From Stutzerimonas zhaodongensis (GTDB lineage: Bacteria; Pseudomonadota; Gammaproteobacteria; Pseudomonadales; Pseudomonadaceae), in NCBI RefSeq assembly GCF_003696365.1, contig NZ_RFFM01000003.1:1-64000 (forward strand): a DNA stretch of 64,000 bases, read 5' to 3'. A model generated the notes under the pieces. It was not told the DNA's origin, did no database searches, and saw only the letters and a program-made list of their open reading frames with translations. The position numbers were made by a program, and so were the translations under genes. Of the stretch, positions 45,983 to 55,800 are shown piece after piece; positions within the stretch are counted from its first letter, which is position 1; each line of letters begins with the position of its first letter.

Positions 45983-47212
45983 TCAGCTGCTTGGGCGACG
46001 TGTCACGCTGCGGTCGACGACTTCGGTCTTGAACGCAGCGGTGACGGCGCGCTGCTTCTCTTTGAGAGCGGCGAGGGTGTCGGCGTCTGCCATCGGCACC
46101 TGTTGAGGCTCGACTGCGGTGCCAGGTCGAACCCGTTGCAGGCCGTTGACCACGATGGTTTCGCCTTGCTCAAGCCCCTTGCGGACGATGCGCATGCCCT
46201 CCAGCTTCGGCCCAAGTTCGATGGAGCGGTAGTTGACTTTGCCGTCGTCGCCCAGCACCAGAACGAACTTCTTACCGAGGTCTGTCCCGACCGCCACGTC
46301 CTTGATGAGCACCGCGTCGTAGGTCGCACTGCCGACCAGCTTCAGCCGAGCGTAGAGACCAGGGGTAAAGCTGCCGTCACGGTTGTCGAACACAGCGCGA
46401 CCGCGGATGGTGCCGGTGCGGGGATCGACGTGATTGTCGATGAAGTTCATGTGACCCAGATGCGGATGGCCATCCTCGCTGGAAAGCCCCAGGTAGACGG
46501 GCGTCTCGGCACCACGAGTGCCATTGCGCGCCAGCTCGCGGTACTTGAGGTAGGTGCGTTCGTCCGCTTCGAAGTAGGCGTAGACCTTGTCGGTGGATAC
46601 CAGCGTGGTCAGCAGTGCTTCACCGGCGTTGACCAGGTTGCCTGCCGTGATCAGGGCGCTTCCGACGCGACCGTCTATCGGGGCGGTAACGCGGGTAAAG
46701 GCCAGGTCCAGCTTGGCGGCGTCGAGCTGCGCCTGGATGGCGGCGACAGCCGATTTCGCCTCGCTGGCTGCGCTGACCCGCGCGTCGGCCAGCTCAGCGG
46801 AGATCGCATTGTTGGCACGTAGTCGCTCACCGCGCTCGGCTTCGCTGGCGGTGCGCCGCTCTGTCGCGCGGGCCTGCTGCAGTTCGGCCTGCAAGCGCTT
46901 GACCTGTGCTTCGAACGGGCGGGGGTCGATCTGGAATAACAGATCGCCTTTTTTCACCAGCGCGCCCTCATCGAACGCGACCTTGTCGATGAAGCCGGAC
47001 ACGCGTGGGCGAATCTCTACAGATTCAGGCGCTTCCAGCCGCCCGGTGAGTTCATCCCACTCCGTGACCCGCTGCTCGATGACTTCGGCAACACTGACGG
47101 TGGGGGCGGGCATGGCCGCTTCGGTGGCCTCCGGTGCCTGTCCGCACGCACCGATAAGGGCTGCGGTCACAGCAACCAGAGGGTAACGCAGGGCTTTGAG
47201 TGGTCTTTCCAT
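45983..47212 (-). CDS. mexE: RND efflux periplasmic adaptor MexE
   Basis: A 409-residue membrane-fusion lipoprotein. The signal has lipobox LIGAC (Cys23). The lipoyl halves are SVEIRPRVSGFIDKVAFDEGALVKKGDLLFQIDPRPFEAQVKRL and [28 protein letters not shown], with a coiled-coil hairpin between (LQQARATERRTASEAERGERLRANNAISAELADARVSAASEAKS). The beta-barrel domain contains YFEADERTYLKYRELARNG. First gene of mexEF-oprN; CGGAG precedes the ATG. The 340 bases upstream, facing mexT, should hold MexT-dependent promoter elements, but I could not identify a convincing nod-box match. Confidence 0.94.
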   Translation of the reverse strand: MERPLKALRYPLVAVTAALIGACGQAPEATEAAMPAPTVSVAEVIEQRVTEWDELTGRLEAPESVEIRPRVSGFIDKVAFDEGALVKKGDLLFQIDPRPFEAQVKRLQAELQQARATERRTASEAERGERLRANNAISAELADARVSAASEAKSAVAAIQAQLDAAKLDLAFTRVTAPIDGRVGSALITAGNLVNAGEALLTTLVSTDKVYAYFEADERTYLKYRELARNGTRGAETPVYLGLSSEDGHPHLGHMNFIDNHVDPRTGTIRGRAVFDNRDGSFTPGLYARLKLVGSATYDAVLIKDVAVGTDLGKKFVLVLGDDGKVNYRSIELGPKLEGMRIVRKGLEQGETIVVNGLQRVRPGTAVEPQQVPMADADTLAALKEKQRAVTAAFKTEVVDRSVTRRPSS

Positions 47213-47549
47213 GCTTGACTCCGAGAAATCATATTTTTATCGATGGCGGGAGTGTGGGGGCGATGGACATTCCGGTAGAAATCGAACGGGGCGAATGTAA
47301 ATATCATTCGCGCTGATGTTGCAGGGTGTTTCATCGATGGAGCGCACGGGATTGCATGGGCATTGTTGCCCATTCGACTGACGTGGTTTCGGCCGGGCGG
47401 GTGGGCTATAGCCCACCCTGCGGTTGGTTGTGCAGCGCTAACCAGGGGGAGATTCAACCCACCAAAGGTAGGTTGAAAGCAGGACTCGGCAGGTAGGGCG
47501 GGCTTGAGCCCACCACCGAAAACGCTGTGCTTACGCTAAAAACGGCGGT
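47213..47549. other. mexE upstream region and mexT tail
   Basis: About 340 bases without a gene. The half next to mexE is AT-richer (ATATTTTTATCGATG, AATGTAAATATCATTC) and should contain the mexE promoter and MexT site. The half next to the mexT end carries three inverted repeats (47399-47514). Confidence 0.6.
47399..47514. repeat. Cluster of three REP-like inverted repeats
   Basis: Three palindromic units sharing a GGTGGGCT/AGCCCACC or GGTTGAA/TTCAACC theme. The first is a perfect 20-base palindrome GGGTGGGCTATAGCCCACCC at 47399-47418. The second has TTCAACC (47453-47459) pairing with GGTTGAA (47471-47477). The third is GGCGGGCT-TG-AGCCCACC at 47497-47514, with one G-T-type mismatch. Such GTGGG...CCCAC elements are common between genes in Pseudomonas and here follow the mexT stop codon, where they could act as transcript ends. 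Confidence 0.65.
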
Positions 47550-48467
47550 TTAGAGACTATCCGGATCGCCGACGAACATCTGAATGCGCGAACGCAGCCA
47601 GCGCTCGGCGGGGTCGTTGTCCTGAGCGCCACGCCAGGCCATGGATAGCTCGAAATCCTGGCTGGTTTCGAACGGCAGCGGCTCGGCGCGCACGCCGCCA
47701 TTGGCGGCAAGCGCGGAGGCGGCGTAGTCGGGCAAGGTCGCTACCAGATCCGTCCCCGCGAGCAGGCTGGCAAGGCCATTGAACTGCGGAACGGCCAGCA
47801 CCACCTTGCGCTTGCACCCATGCAAGGCCAGCTCATCATCGATATAGCCGTTCAGGTCCCCGGCGAATGACACCATCGCGTGGGGCCGCGAACAGTAGTC
47901 CTCCATGGTCATGCGGCCGGGAATGCTGTCGGCGCGCAACAGCATGGGTTTGGGTCTGCGCAGTACCTTGCGTTTGGCGTTGGCTGGAAGTTCTTCGGTG
48001 TAGCACACACCTACCGAAATTTCCCCGGACGCCAACAGGCCTGGCATCAACAGATAATTGGCACGGCGCACCACCAGCACCACGCCTGGTGCTTCCGCCC
48101 TTATGCGCCTGAGCATCTGCGGCAGCAGGGCGAACTCCACTTCATCGGTCAGGCCGATCCGAAATACCAGTTCGCTGGTAGCAGGATCGAAAGTCGAGGC
48201 ACGGCTCACGGCGGTGGAAATGGAATCCAGCGCAGGCGACAGCAGGCCGGCGATCTCCTGCGCGCGCGCGGTCGGCTCCATGCTGCGGCCGGTACGCACG
48301 AACAGCGGATCGTCGAACAGCGTCCGCAGCCGTGCGAGCGCAGCGCTGATCGCCGGTTGGCCGAGAAAGAGCTTTTCAGCCGCGCGGGTCACGCTGCGTT
48401 CGTGCATCAGCGTTTCGAAAACGATGAGCAGGTTGAGGTCTACGCGGCGAAGGTCGTTGCGATTCAT
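47550..48467 (-). CDS. mexT: LysR-type activator MexT
   Basis: A 305-residue LysR regulator. The sequence is very close to P. aeruginosa MexT throughout: MNRNDLRRVDLNLLIVFETLMHERSVTRAAEKLFLGQPAISAALARLRTLFDDPLFVRTGRSMEPTARA in the DNA-binding part, RRANYLLMPGLLASGEISVGVCYTEELPANAKRKVLRR and the C-terminal ELSMAWRGAQDNDPAERWLRSRIQMFVGDPDSL in the effector domain. It activates mexEF-oprN and the divergent mexS in response to electrophile or disulfide stress (known in P. aeruginosa). The frame is uninterrupted, so the protein should be functional. ATG at 48467 is chosen to match the family; a GTG three codons upstream is possible. Confidence 0.95.
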   Translation of the reverse strand: MNRNDLRRVDLNLLIVFETLMHERSVTRAAEKLFLGQPAISAALARLRTLFDDPLFVRTGRSMEPTARAQEIAGLLSPALDSISTAVSRASTFDPATSELVFRIGLTDEVEFALLPQMLRRIRAEAPGVVLVVRRANYLLMPGLLASGEISVGVCYTEELPANAKRKVLRRPKPMLLRADSIPGRMTMEDYCSRPHAMVSFAGDLNGYIDDELALHGCKRKVVLAVPQFNGLASLLAGTDLVATLPDYAASALAANGGVRAEPLPFETSQDFELSMAWRGAQDNDPAERWLRSRIQMFVGDPDSL

Positions 48468-48734
48468 GCCGTTCACTTCAAGCTGTGGTCAGACTATGGA
48501 AGCGGCTGACCTGATGAGGGTGCGTCTGCATTCTAGACAGATCGGGGTGACGTCGACATGTCCATTTCCGCTTTGCAATTACACAAACCTGCTTCATCGG
48601 GTGCGGCCTTACATACAGCACATCATCATTCCGGCGCATGGCAACTATCGAGCGGAATGCAGGGATCGCGGCTGGAGTTGTACTGATAGTGCAGATAGAG
48701 TCACCAACACAGTAGTAATCGAGGGGTCTTTAAC

Positions 48735-49751
48735 ATGTCCCGCATCATCCGTTTCCACCAGTTCGGCCCAGCCGATGTGTTGCGCTATGAGCAGCGTGAC
48801 GTGCCACAGCCTGGCATAGGCGAGGTTCTGATTGGCGTCAAAGCGATCGGCATCAGCTGGAACGACGTGCTCTGGCGTCAGGACCTGGCGCCGCGTCACG
48901 CCCAACTTCCGGCCGGGCTAGGCAGCGAGATCGCTGGCGAAGTGCTTGCGGTTGGCGAAGCGGTGGATGGTTTTTCGGTCGGTGATCGTGTGGCCAGCTT
49001 TCCCGGTCATGACCTCAATCGATACCCGTTGTACGGCGAGCAGGTGCTGCTGCCGCATACGTCCCTTGTCCATCACCCGGAAATGCTCAGTGCTGTAGAG
49101 GCCTGTATTCACTACACGCCAGCGCTGGTGTCGTATTTTGCGCTGGTTGAGTTGGCCAAGCTGGAAACAGGGCAGTTCGTGCTGGTAACACAGGCCCGGC
49201 ACTGCACCGGACCATCGGCCGTGCAGATGGCCAAGGCCTTGGGTGCTCGCGTGATCGCCACCTGCGACACAGCTGAAGACCGCGCCTTTTTGCGTGAGCT
49301 CGGCGCCGAGACAGTTATCGTCACCGAGGAAGAGGATCTGGTAGGCCGCCTGCAAAAGGTTACCGATGGGGCCGGCGTCGAGGTGGTGCTCGATAGTTGT
49401 GGCGGCTCGCAGATGAAGCTGTTGGGCGACGTCATCGCACCCCGTGGCAAGTTGATTCTCTATGGCCTCATCGGTGGCAACGAAACGGCGTTTCCCGCTT
49501 GTGCGGCGTTCAAGAAGAACTTCAAGTTCTTCCTTCATTGTCTGTGTGATTTCACCGGGCAGCCTGAGCTGGGCATCGAGCAGAATCGCGAGGCAGTGCA
49601 GCGCGCGCTGCTCCATATCAATCAGCTCACGGCCGATCGACTTCTCACGCCGCAGGTCGACAAGGTGTTCGGCTTCGATGAGGTGATTGCAGCACATGAG
49701 TATGTCGAGAGCGGTATCCCTCGCGGCCGCGTCGCGCTGAGCCTCGACTGA
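48735..49751 (+). CDS. mexS: MexS-type quinone/alcohol oxidoreductase
   Basis: A 338-residue medium-chain dehydrogenase/reductase matching MexS (PA2491 type). It starts MSRIIRFHQFGPADVLRYEQRDVPQPG and has AIGISWNDVLWRQDLAP, GLGSEIAGEVLAVGEAVDGFSVGDRVASFPGHDLNRYPLYGEQV, Rossmann part AKALGARVIATCDTAEDRAFLRELGAETVIVT, and AFPACAAFKKNFKFFLHCLCDFTG. In P. aeruginosa loss of MexS raises MexT activity, so the enzyme is thought to remove an electrophilic inducer. It is divergent from mexT, as in P. aeruginosa. GAGGGG precedes the ATG. The catalytic GxGxxG motif is degenerate here (VTQARHCTGPSAVQMA), as in MexS itself. Confidence 0.93.
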   Translation: MSRIIRFHQFGPADVLRYEQRDVPQPGIGEVLIGVKAIGISWNDVLWRQDLAPRHAQLPAGLGSEIAGEVLAVGEAVDGFSVGDRVASFPGHDLNRYPLYGEQVLLPHTSLVHHPEMLSAVEACIHYTPALVSYFALVELAKLETGQFVLVTQARHCTGPSAVQMAKALGARVIATCDTAEDRAFLRELGAETVIVTEEEDLVGRLQKVTDGAGVEVVLDSCGGSQMKLLGDVIAPRGKLILYGLIGGNETAFPACAAFKKNFKFFLHCLCDFTGQPELGIEQNREAVQRALLHINQLTADRLLTPQVDKVFGFDEVIAAHEYVESGIPRGRVALSLD

Positions 49752-49769
49752 ACAGAATCGATTGAAGAA

Positions 49770-49792
49770 AGAGGCCTTGATAGCGGGCCTCT
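49770..49792 (+). terminator. Stem-loop terminator of mexS
   Basis: AGAGGCC, nine-base loop, GGCCTCT, 18 bases past the mexS stop codon. The downstream T content is modest (CATCGCTT). Confidence 0.6.
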
Positions 49793-49870
49793 CATCGCTT
49801 CACAGAAACTTTTCCATCCGGCGCCAAGTCCTCCGAATATAGGCTTTCAACCTTTGACGGAGAATTTGGC

Positions 49871-50728
49871 ATGCCCGACGAAAACCAGACGCTACCCCCA
49901 CAGCAGCAACCGGAGCCTGGCAAAGAGGGCGAAATGAACCCGCGTCCCGAGTATCGAGGGGAGGATTACAAGGCTGCCGGCAAGCTTCAAGGTAAGGTCG
50001 CCATCATCACCGGAGGCGACAGCGGGATCGGCCGCTCGGTTGCCGTACTGTTCGCGCGCGAAGGCGCCGATGTGGCGATCCTCTATCTTGACCAGCATCA
50101 GGACGCCGAGCAGACCCGCAAGGTTGTCGAAGAACACGGCCGCACCTGCCTTACCTTTGCCGGTGATGTGGCCGACCGTGAGGTATGTCGCAAGGTGATC
50201 GACGAGACGCTGGCGAAGCTCGGCAAACTCGACATTCTGGTTAACAACGCCGCTGAGCAGCATCCGCAGGAAAAGCTCGAGGACATAAGTGAAGAACAGT
50301 GGGAGAAGACCTTCCGCACCAATATCTTTGGGATGTTCCAGATGACCAAGGCCGCGCTGCCGCATCTGAAGAAAGGCGCCTCGATCATCAACACCACCTC
50401 GGTTACGGCTTACAAGGGCAGCCCGCAATTGCTGGATTATTCCGCAACCAAGGGGGCAATCACCGCGTTCACCCGTTCGCTGTCGATGAACCTGGCCGAG
50501 CGCGGCATACGCGTTAACGGCGTAGCCCCTGGCCCGATCTGGACGCCCCTGATCCCCTCGACCTTCGATGAAGAGAAGGTCGCAAAATTCGGTGCGAACG
50601 TGCCGATGGAACGCCCAGGGCAGCCCGATGAAGTCGCACCTGCTTACGTCTACCTGGCGAGCAGCGATGCGTCCTACGTCAGCGGGCAGGTCATGCATGT
50701 GAACGGCGGTACGGTAGTCAACGGCTGA
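49871..50728 (+). CDS. YghA-like short-chain dehydrogenase
   Basis: A 285-residue SDR of the YghA/YhdF group. An N-terminal polar extension (MPDENQTLPPQQQPEPGKEGEMNPRPEYRGEDY) precedes the Rossmann motif TGGDSGIG (47-54). NNAA is at 125-128, the catalytic serine near 177, Tyr190 and Lys194 in YSATK. These enzymes are linked to general stress (osmotic, desiccation) and reduce aldehydes or ketones; substrate is not established. P. aeruginosa has a similar SDR near its ku gene. It lies 25 bases ahead of ku here, probably in one transcript. Confidence 0.9.
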   Translation: MPDENQTLPPQQQPEPGKEGEMNPRPEYRGEDYKAAGKLQGKVAIITGGDSGIGRSVAVLFAREGADVAILYLDQHQDAEQTRKVVEEHGRTCLTFAGDVADREVCRKVIDETLAKLGKLDILVNNAAEQHPQEKLEDISEEQWEKTFRTNIFGMFQMTKAALPHLKKGASIINTTSVTAYKGSPQLLDYSATKGAITAFTRSLSMNLAERGIRVNGVAPGPIWTPLIPSTFDEEKVAKFGANVPMERPGQPDEVAPAYVYLASSDASYVSGQVMHVNGGTVVNG

Positions 50729-50753
50729 CCGTCGACCCATAAGGAGAAAGGCT

Positions 50754-51785
50754 ATGCCTCGCACGATCTGGAAGGGTGCCGTGAGTTTCGGTCTGGTCCA
50801 CATCCCCGTCGCGCTGGTCCCGGCGACGACACGGTCGGGTATCGATTTCGACTGGCTGGACAAGCGCAGCATGGACCGGGTGGGCTACAAGCGCATCAAC
50901 AAGACCACAGGGGAGGACATCGACAGCGAGAACATCGTCAAAGGTGTTGAGTACGAGAAGGGCAACTACGTCGTCATCAGCGACGATGAAATCAAGTCTG
51001 CCCATCCTAAAGCCACGCAGACCGTGGACATCGTCGCCTTCGTCGACGCCAAGGACATTTCCTTTCTCTTCATCGATACGCCCTATTACCTGACACCGGA
51101 CCGGCGCGGCGAAAAGGTCTATGCGCTCCTGCGTGAAACACTGATCCAGACCGGGAAAGTGGGCATCGCCAATGTGGTGCTGCGCAACAAGCAGCATCTC
51201 GCAGTGGTGATGCCGCTCGGCAAGGCGCTGGTGATGAACACGCTGCGATGGGCAGAAGAGGTGCGGGGCGTCGAGTACCTGGAGATGAAGGACGAGGCCC
51301 TGAACGCCGATCTCAACCCCCGTGAGCTGGACATGGCCAAGCGTCTGGTCGAGGACATGAGCGAGGAGTGGAACCCCGAGCAGTACAAGGACACCTTTCA
51401 GGACCAGATCATGGACCTGGTGGAAACCAAGGCTCGCGAAGGCAAGATCGAAACGGTGGGTGGGCCAGAGGAAACGGTGGATCGCCGCAGTGCCGATGTC
51501 ATCGATCTGACCGAACTGCTAAAGCGCAGCCTGGCTGGCAAGTCCGGGGCCAAGAAGCCGGCCCCTGTCGAGGAAGTCGACGACGAAGACGACACCGAAG
51601 AAGAAGCAGCGCCGGCCAAACGAGCCGCGAGCAAGCCGGCAGCCAGTAAAGCCAAGGCACCGGCAAAATCTACGGCAACCAAGGCGGCGGCCAGTAAGCC
51701 GGCGGCGAGCAAAACATCAACTGCGCGCAAAACCAGCACCAGCAAGGCCACAGCCAGTAAATCCACCAGCAAGAAAGCCAGCTGA
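50754..51785 (+). CDS. ku: Ku protein of non-homologous end joining
   Basis: A 343-residue bacterial Ku homologue, which binds DNA double-strand ends as a ring-shaped dimer and recruits LigD. The core is complete: MPRTIWKGAVSFGLVHIPVALVPAT, YKRINKTTGEDIDSENIVKGVEYEKGNYVVISDDEI, FIDTPYYLTPDRRGEKVYALLRETL, KQHLAVVMPLGKALVMNTLRWAEEV. The conserved helix ELDMAKRLVEDMSEEWNPEQYKDTFQDQIMDLV ends the core. Residues about 268-343 form a low-complexity Lys/Ala/Ser/Thr-rich tail after an acidic patch, longer than in minimal Ku and able to bind DNA non-specifically. AAGGAGAAAGG precedes the ATG. The LigD-type gene follows in 14 bases. Confidence 0.95.
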   Translation: MPRTIWKGAVSFGLVHIPVALVPATTRSGIDFDWLDKRSMDRVGYKRINKTTGEDIDSENIVKGVEYEKGNYVVISDDEIKSAHPKATQTVDIVAFVDAKDISFLFIDTPYYLTPDRRGEKVYALLRETLIQTGKVGIANVVLRNKQHLAVVMPLGKALVMNTLRWAEEVRGVEYLEMKDEALNADLNPRELDMAKRLVEDMSEEWNPEQYKDTFQDQIMDLVETKAREGKIETVGGPEETVDRRSADVIDLTELLKRSLAGKSGAKKPAPVEEVDDEDDTEEEAAPAKRAASKPAASKAKAPAKSTATKAAASKPAASKTSTARKTSTSKATASKSTSKKAS

Positions 51786-51799
51786 CCCGAGGAACCCGC

Positions 51800-52720
51800 A
51801 TGGCCGATAAGTCACCCAAAAGCCGCCCTGACGTGGGCGGCATCGGTATCAGCAATCCTCAACGGGTAATAGATGAGCACAGCGGTGCGACGAAGCTACA
51901 GCTCGCTCAGTATTACCTCGCAGTCGGGCAATGGCTGACGCCGCATCTGGCCAAGCGCCCGCTCTCGATCGTTCGAGCCCCGGATGGCGTGGGCGGCGAC
52001 AGCTTCTTTCAGCGCCACTGCGGACGGCTGAAGATGCCCCATATGCGCGTGCTGGATAAGTCGCTCGACCCTGAACACGCACGCCTGATACAGGCAGATA
52101 ACGTGACCGCAGTGGTCGAGGCTGCGCAGATGGGCACCATCGAATTCCACACCTGGAACGCCCGCAGCGACCGAATCGACAAACCGGATCGGGTGGTTTT
52201 CGATCTGGATCCGGACCCCGAGCTGCCCTGGTCCAGCATGGTCGAGGCCACCAACATGACGCTCGACCTTCTGGACGAGCTGGACCTTCGCGCGTTTCTC
52301 AAAACCAGCGGTGGCCGCGGCATGCACGTCGTCGTACCTATTGAACGTCGTCATAGCTGGGATAGCGTCAACGAGTTTGCCCGTGGCGTTACCGTGCGGT
52401 TGGCCAAGGAAGCGCCGGAGGAGATCGCGGCAAAGATGGGACCTAAGAATCGGGTTGGCAAAATCTTCGTCGATTATCTTCGCAACCAGCGCGGCGCCAG
52501 TACGGTCGCGGCTTATTCCGCACGCGCGCGACCCGGTCTCGCGGTTTCCGTGCCCATCATCCGCGACGAACTTGAGCAGATCGCTGGCGCGGATCAATGG
52601 AACATTCTCAACTTGCATGAACGTCTCGATGCCCAGCAGGGCGATCCCTGGGCGGACTACTCCTCGGTCCGGCAATCGCTATCGGCGCAACTGTTGCGAG
52701 ATCTCGCCGCGCGCCAGTGA
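51800..52720 (+). CDS. Stand-alone LigD polymerase/primase domain protein
   Basis: A 306-residue archaeo-eukaryotic primase-type polymerase equal to the POL domain of LigD. Motif I is DLDPDP (Asp135 and Asp137, metal ligands), motif II SGGRGMHVVVP (about 167-177). The N-terminal GISNPQRVIDEHSGATKLQLAQYYLAVGQWLTPHLAKRPLSIVRAPDGVGGDSFFQRH is characteristic. It adds ribo- or deoxynucleotides at Ku-bound ends before ligation. The phosphoesterase and ATP-dependent ligase domains of multidomain LigD (P. aeruginosa has all three) are absent and not adjacent, so ligation needs a separate enzyme. GAGGA precedes the ATG. Directly follows ku. Confidence 0.92.
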   Translation: MADKSPKSRPDVGGIGISNPQRVIDEHSGATKLQLAQYYLAVGQWLTPHLAKRPLSIVRAPDGVGGDSFFQRHCGRLKMPHMRVLDKSLDPEHARLIQADNVTAVVEAAQMGTIEFHTWNARSDRIDKPDRVVFDLDPDPELPWSSMVEATNMTLDLLDELDLRAFLKTSGGRGMHVVVPIERRHSWDSVNEFARGVTVRLAKEAPEEIAAKMGPKNRVGKIFVDYLRNQRGASTVAAYSARARPGLAVSVPIIRDELEQIAGADQWNILNLHERLDAQQGDPWADYSSVRQSLSAQLLRDLAARQ

Positions 52721-52877
52721 CGCGACCGGTGACCTGTCCTTTGCCTGCCCTGACAGCTAGTCTCCCACTGGCGTGGTGAGGTGCGCCGCCCCATCCGTCC
52801 CGCTGAAGGAACCATTCCAGAGCGGTCGGAGTCGATTTCACCGATGGGGTAGACATAATAAGTAACAGGAGATACCG

Positions 52878-55800
52878 ATGACCGTGCGAGTATCCCGGCG
52901 ACAGTTCCTGAAGTTCGGTGCGGCTGGTGTAGGCGCATCGAGCATGGCAATGATGGGATTTGCGCCTGATGAAGCTGTAGCGTCGATTCGTCACTTCAAA
53001 CTAACCGGCGCAAAAATGACCCGCAATATCTGCACCTACTGCTCAGTGGGCTGCGGCATGCTCCTGTACTCCCGAGGGGATGGTGCGATCAATGTGGTGG
53101 ATGAGATCTATCACGTAGAAGGCGACCCGGATCACCCGGTAAGCCGCGGCTCGCTGTGCCCCCGTGGCGCAGGCGTGCTGGACTTCATCAAGAGTCCATC
53201 CAGGGTCAAGTACCCCGAGGTCCGCGAGCCCTTCACCAATGAGTGGAAGCGAATCAGCTGGGAAGAAGCCTTCTCACGCATCGCCCGCCGGATGAAGGAC
53301 GATCGCGACAAGAATTTCGAAACTCATGACGAGCAGGGCAGGTTGGTCAACCGCTGGATGACGACATCGATGGTGGCGGCCTCGGCCTGCACCAACGAGA
53401 CGGCTTATCTGACGCAGAAGATCACCCGAGCGCTCGGCATCCTCAAACTCGACAACCAGGCGCGCGTTTGACACGGACCAACGGTGGCAGGTCTTGCCCC
53501 AACATTTGGTCGCGGTGCCATGACGAACCACTGGACAGACATTGCCAATGCCAATGTCATCTTGTCGATGGGCGGCAATTCGGCTGAAGCACATCCCGTA
53601 GGCTTCCGCTGGGTCATGAAAGCCAAGCAGCGCAGCAAGGCGATCCTGATTTCGATCGACCCGCGCTTCAACCGCACCACTGCGGTTGCGGACTATCACG
53701 CTTCGATAAGAACCGGGACGGATATCGTGTTCCTGGGTGGTTTCATCAAATTCCTGATCGAAACCGACCGGTATGCGCATGAGTATGTGCGTGAGTACAC
53801 GGACGCCGGCCTGATCGTAGCGGAGGGCTTTGGCTTCGAAGAAGGCCTGTTCACCGGCTACAACTCGGCTGACCGTACCTACGATCGTCAAACCTGGAAC
53901 TTCGAACTGGACGAGAACGGCTTCGCTCGTCGCGATCCGACGTTGCAGCACCCGCGTTGCGTCCTGCAGCTGATGCGTCAGCATTACAGCCGCTACACCG
54001 TGGAGCAGGTCGAGAACATCTGCGGCATACCGACGGAAAAGGTGCTGGAATTATGGGACTTGATGGCGGCCACTTCAGCGCCCGACAAGACCATGACGAT
54101 CCTCTATGCCCTTGGCTGGACTCAGCACACCATCGGCTCGCAGATCATCCGTTGTGGCGCCATGGTGCAGCTCTTGCTGGGCAACATGGGCATGCCGGGC
54201 GGCGGCGTCAACGCGTTGCGTGGGCACTCCAACATCCAGGGTTTGACGGATATCGGCCTGCTCTCGAACCTGTTGCCGGGCTATATGAACCTGCCTTCGG
54301 CGGATCTGCAGGATTACGACGAGTACATGAAGACCCGCATCAAGCAGCCGCTGCTCGAGGGCGAGGTGTCGTACTGGAAGTTCTATGAGCGGTTCTTCGT
54401 CAGCCTGATGAAGGATTGGTATGGCGACGTGGCAACCAAGGAGAACAACTGGTGCTACGACTGGCTGCCCAAGCTTTCCGAACCGATCTACGACGTGCTC
54501 TACGCCATCAATGACATGACGCTTGGGAAGATGACCGGGGCCTTCTGCCAGGGATTCAACATCCTGGCGGCCTTTCCGAACAAGGCGAAGGTCATGGACG
54601 GCCTGTCTAAGCTCAAGTTTCTGGTGATCATGGATCCGCTCACCGTGGAAACCGGCGAGTTCTGGAAGAACTTCGGCGAGTACCACGACGTCGATCCCTC
54701 CAAGATCGGCACCGAGGTCTTCCGCCTGCCAACCACTTGCTTCGCTGAGGATGATGGCTCCATCACCAACAGCTCGCGCTGGTTGCAATGGCACGACAAA
54801 GCGGCACCGGGGCCGGGCGAGTCGATGACCGATACCGAGATTCTCGGCGAGGTGATGTTACGCCTGAAGCACATGTATCAGGAGGAGGGCGGGGCCTTCC
54901 CCGATCCGGTCCTGAATATGAGCTGGAACTACAAGGTGCCAACCGCACCGAAGGCGTCCGAGCTGGCGATGGAATACAACGGAAGAGCCCTGGCCGACAT
55001 CACCGACGACACCGGCAAGGTAATTCGGCGCAAAGGCGAGCAGTTGCAGGACTTCAGCGAACTGCGTGCCGACGGCTCGACCGCCTGCGGGTGCTGGATC
55101 TACTCCGGTGCCTGGCCAGAGGCCGGGAACATGATGGCCCGTCGGGACAACTCCGACCCCTACGACACAGGCAACACCCTGGGTTGGGCCTGGGCTTGGC
55201 CGATGAATCGGCGGCTGCTCTATAACCGTGCTTCGGCGCGTCCGGACGGAACGCCTTGGGCGCCGAACAAGGCCTTCGTCTGGTGGAATGGCGAGCGTTG
55301 GGCAGGTGCCGACGTACCTGACTTCCCGCTCACCTCGCCACCTGACGCAGGTGTTGGGCCCTTCATCGTCACGCAAACCGGGGCCGGTCACTTCTTCGCC
55401 TGCGAGTGGCTGAACGAGGGCCCATTCCCCGAACACTATGAGCCGATGGAAAGCCCGATCGACCGTAATCCGATGAGCCCGAACAATGCGCTGGCGATGC
55501 ATAACCCCATCGCTCGCGTATTCGAGCAGGATCGTGATTCGTTCGGCAGCAACAAGGACTTCCCATACGCGGCGACAACCTATCGTCTCACGGAGCATTT
55601 CCACTACTGGACGACGCATGTGCGACTCAATGCGATCGCTCAGCCGGAGAAGTTCGTGGAGATCGGCGAGGTGCTGGCTGGCGAACTGGGCATCGCGGCG
55701 GGAGACCGGGTCAAGGTCAGCTCGAAGCGTGGCTTCATCACGGCGATTGCCGTGGTGACCAAGCGGCTGATCCCGCTGCAGATCGATGGTCGCACCGTGC

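Noticed and set aside
47213..47400. MexT-type nod box upstream of mexE
   Set aside because: Several ATC/GAT fragments are present, but none matches the published MexT consensus well enough to place a site.
53469..53471. TGA read as a nonsense mutation making fdnG a pseudogene
   Set aside because: The frame continues unchanged with conserved sequence, the position equals the known Sec residue, and a SECIS-like hairpin follows.
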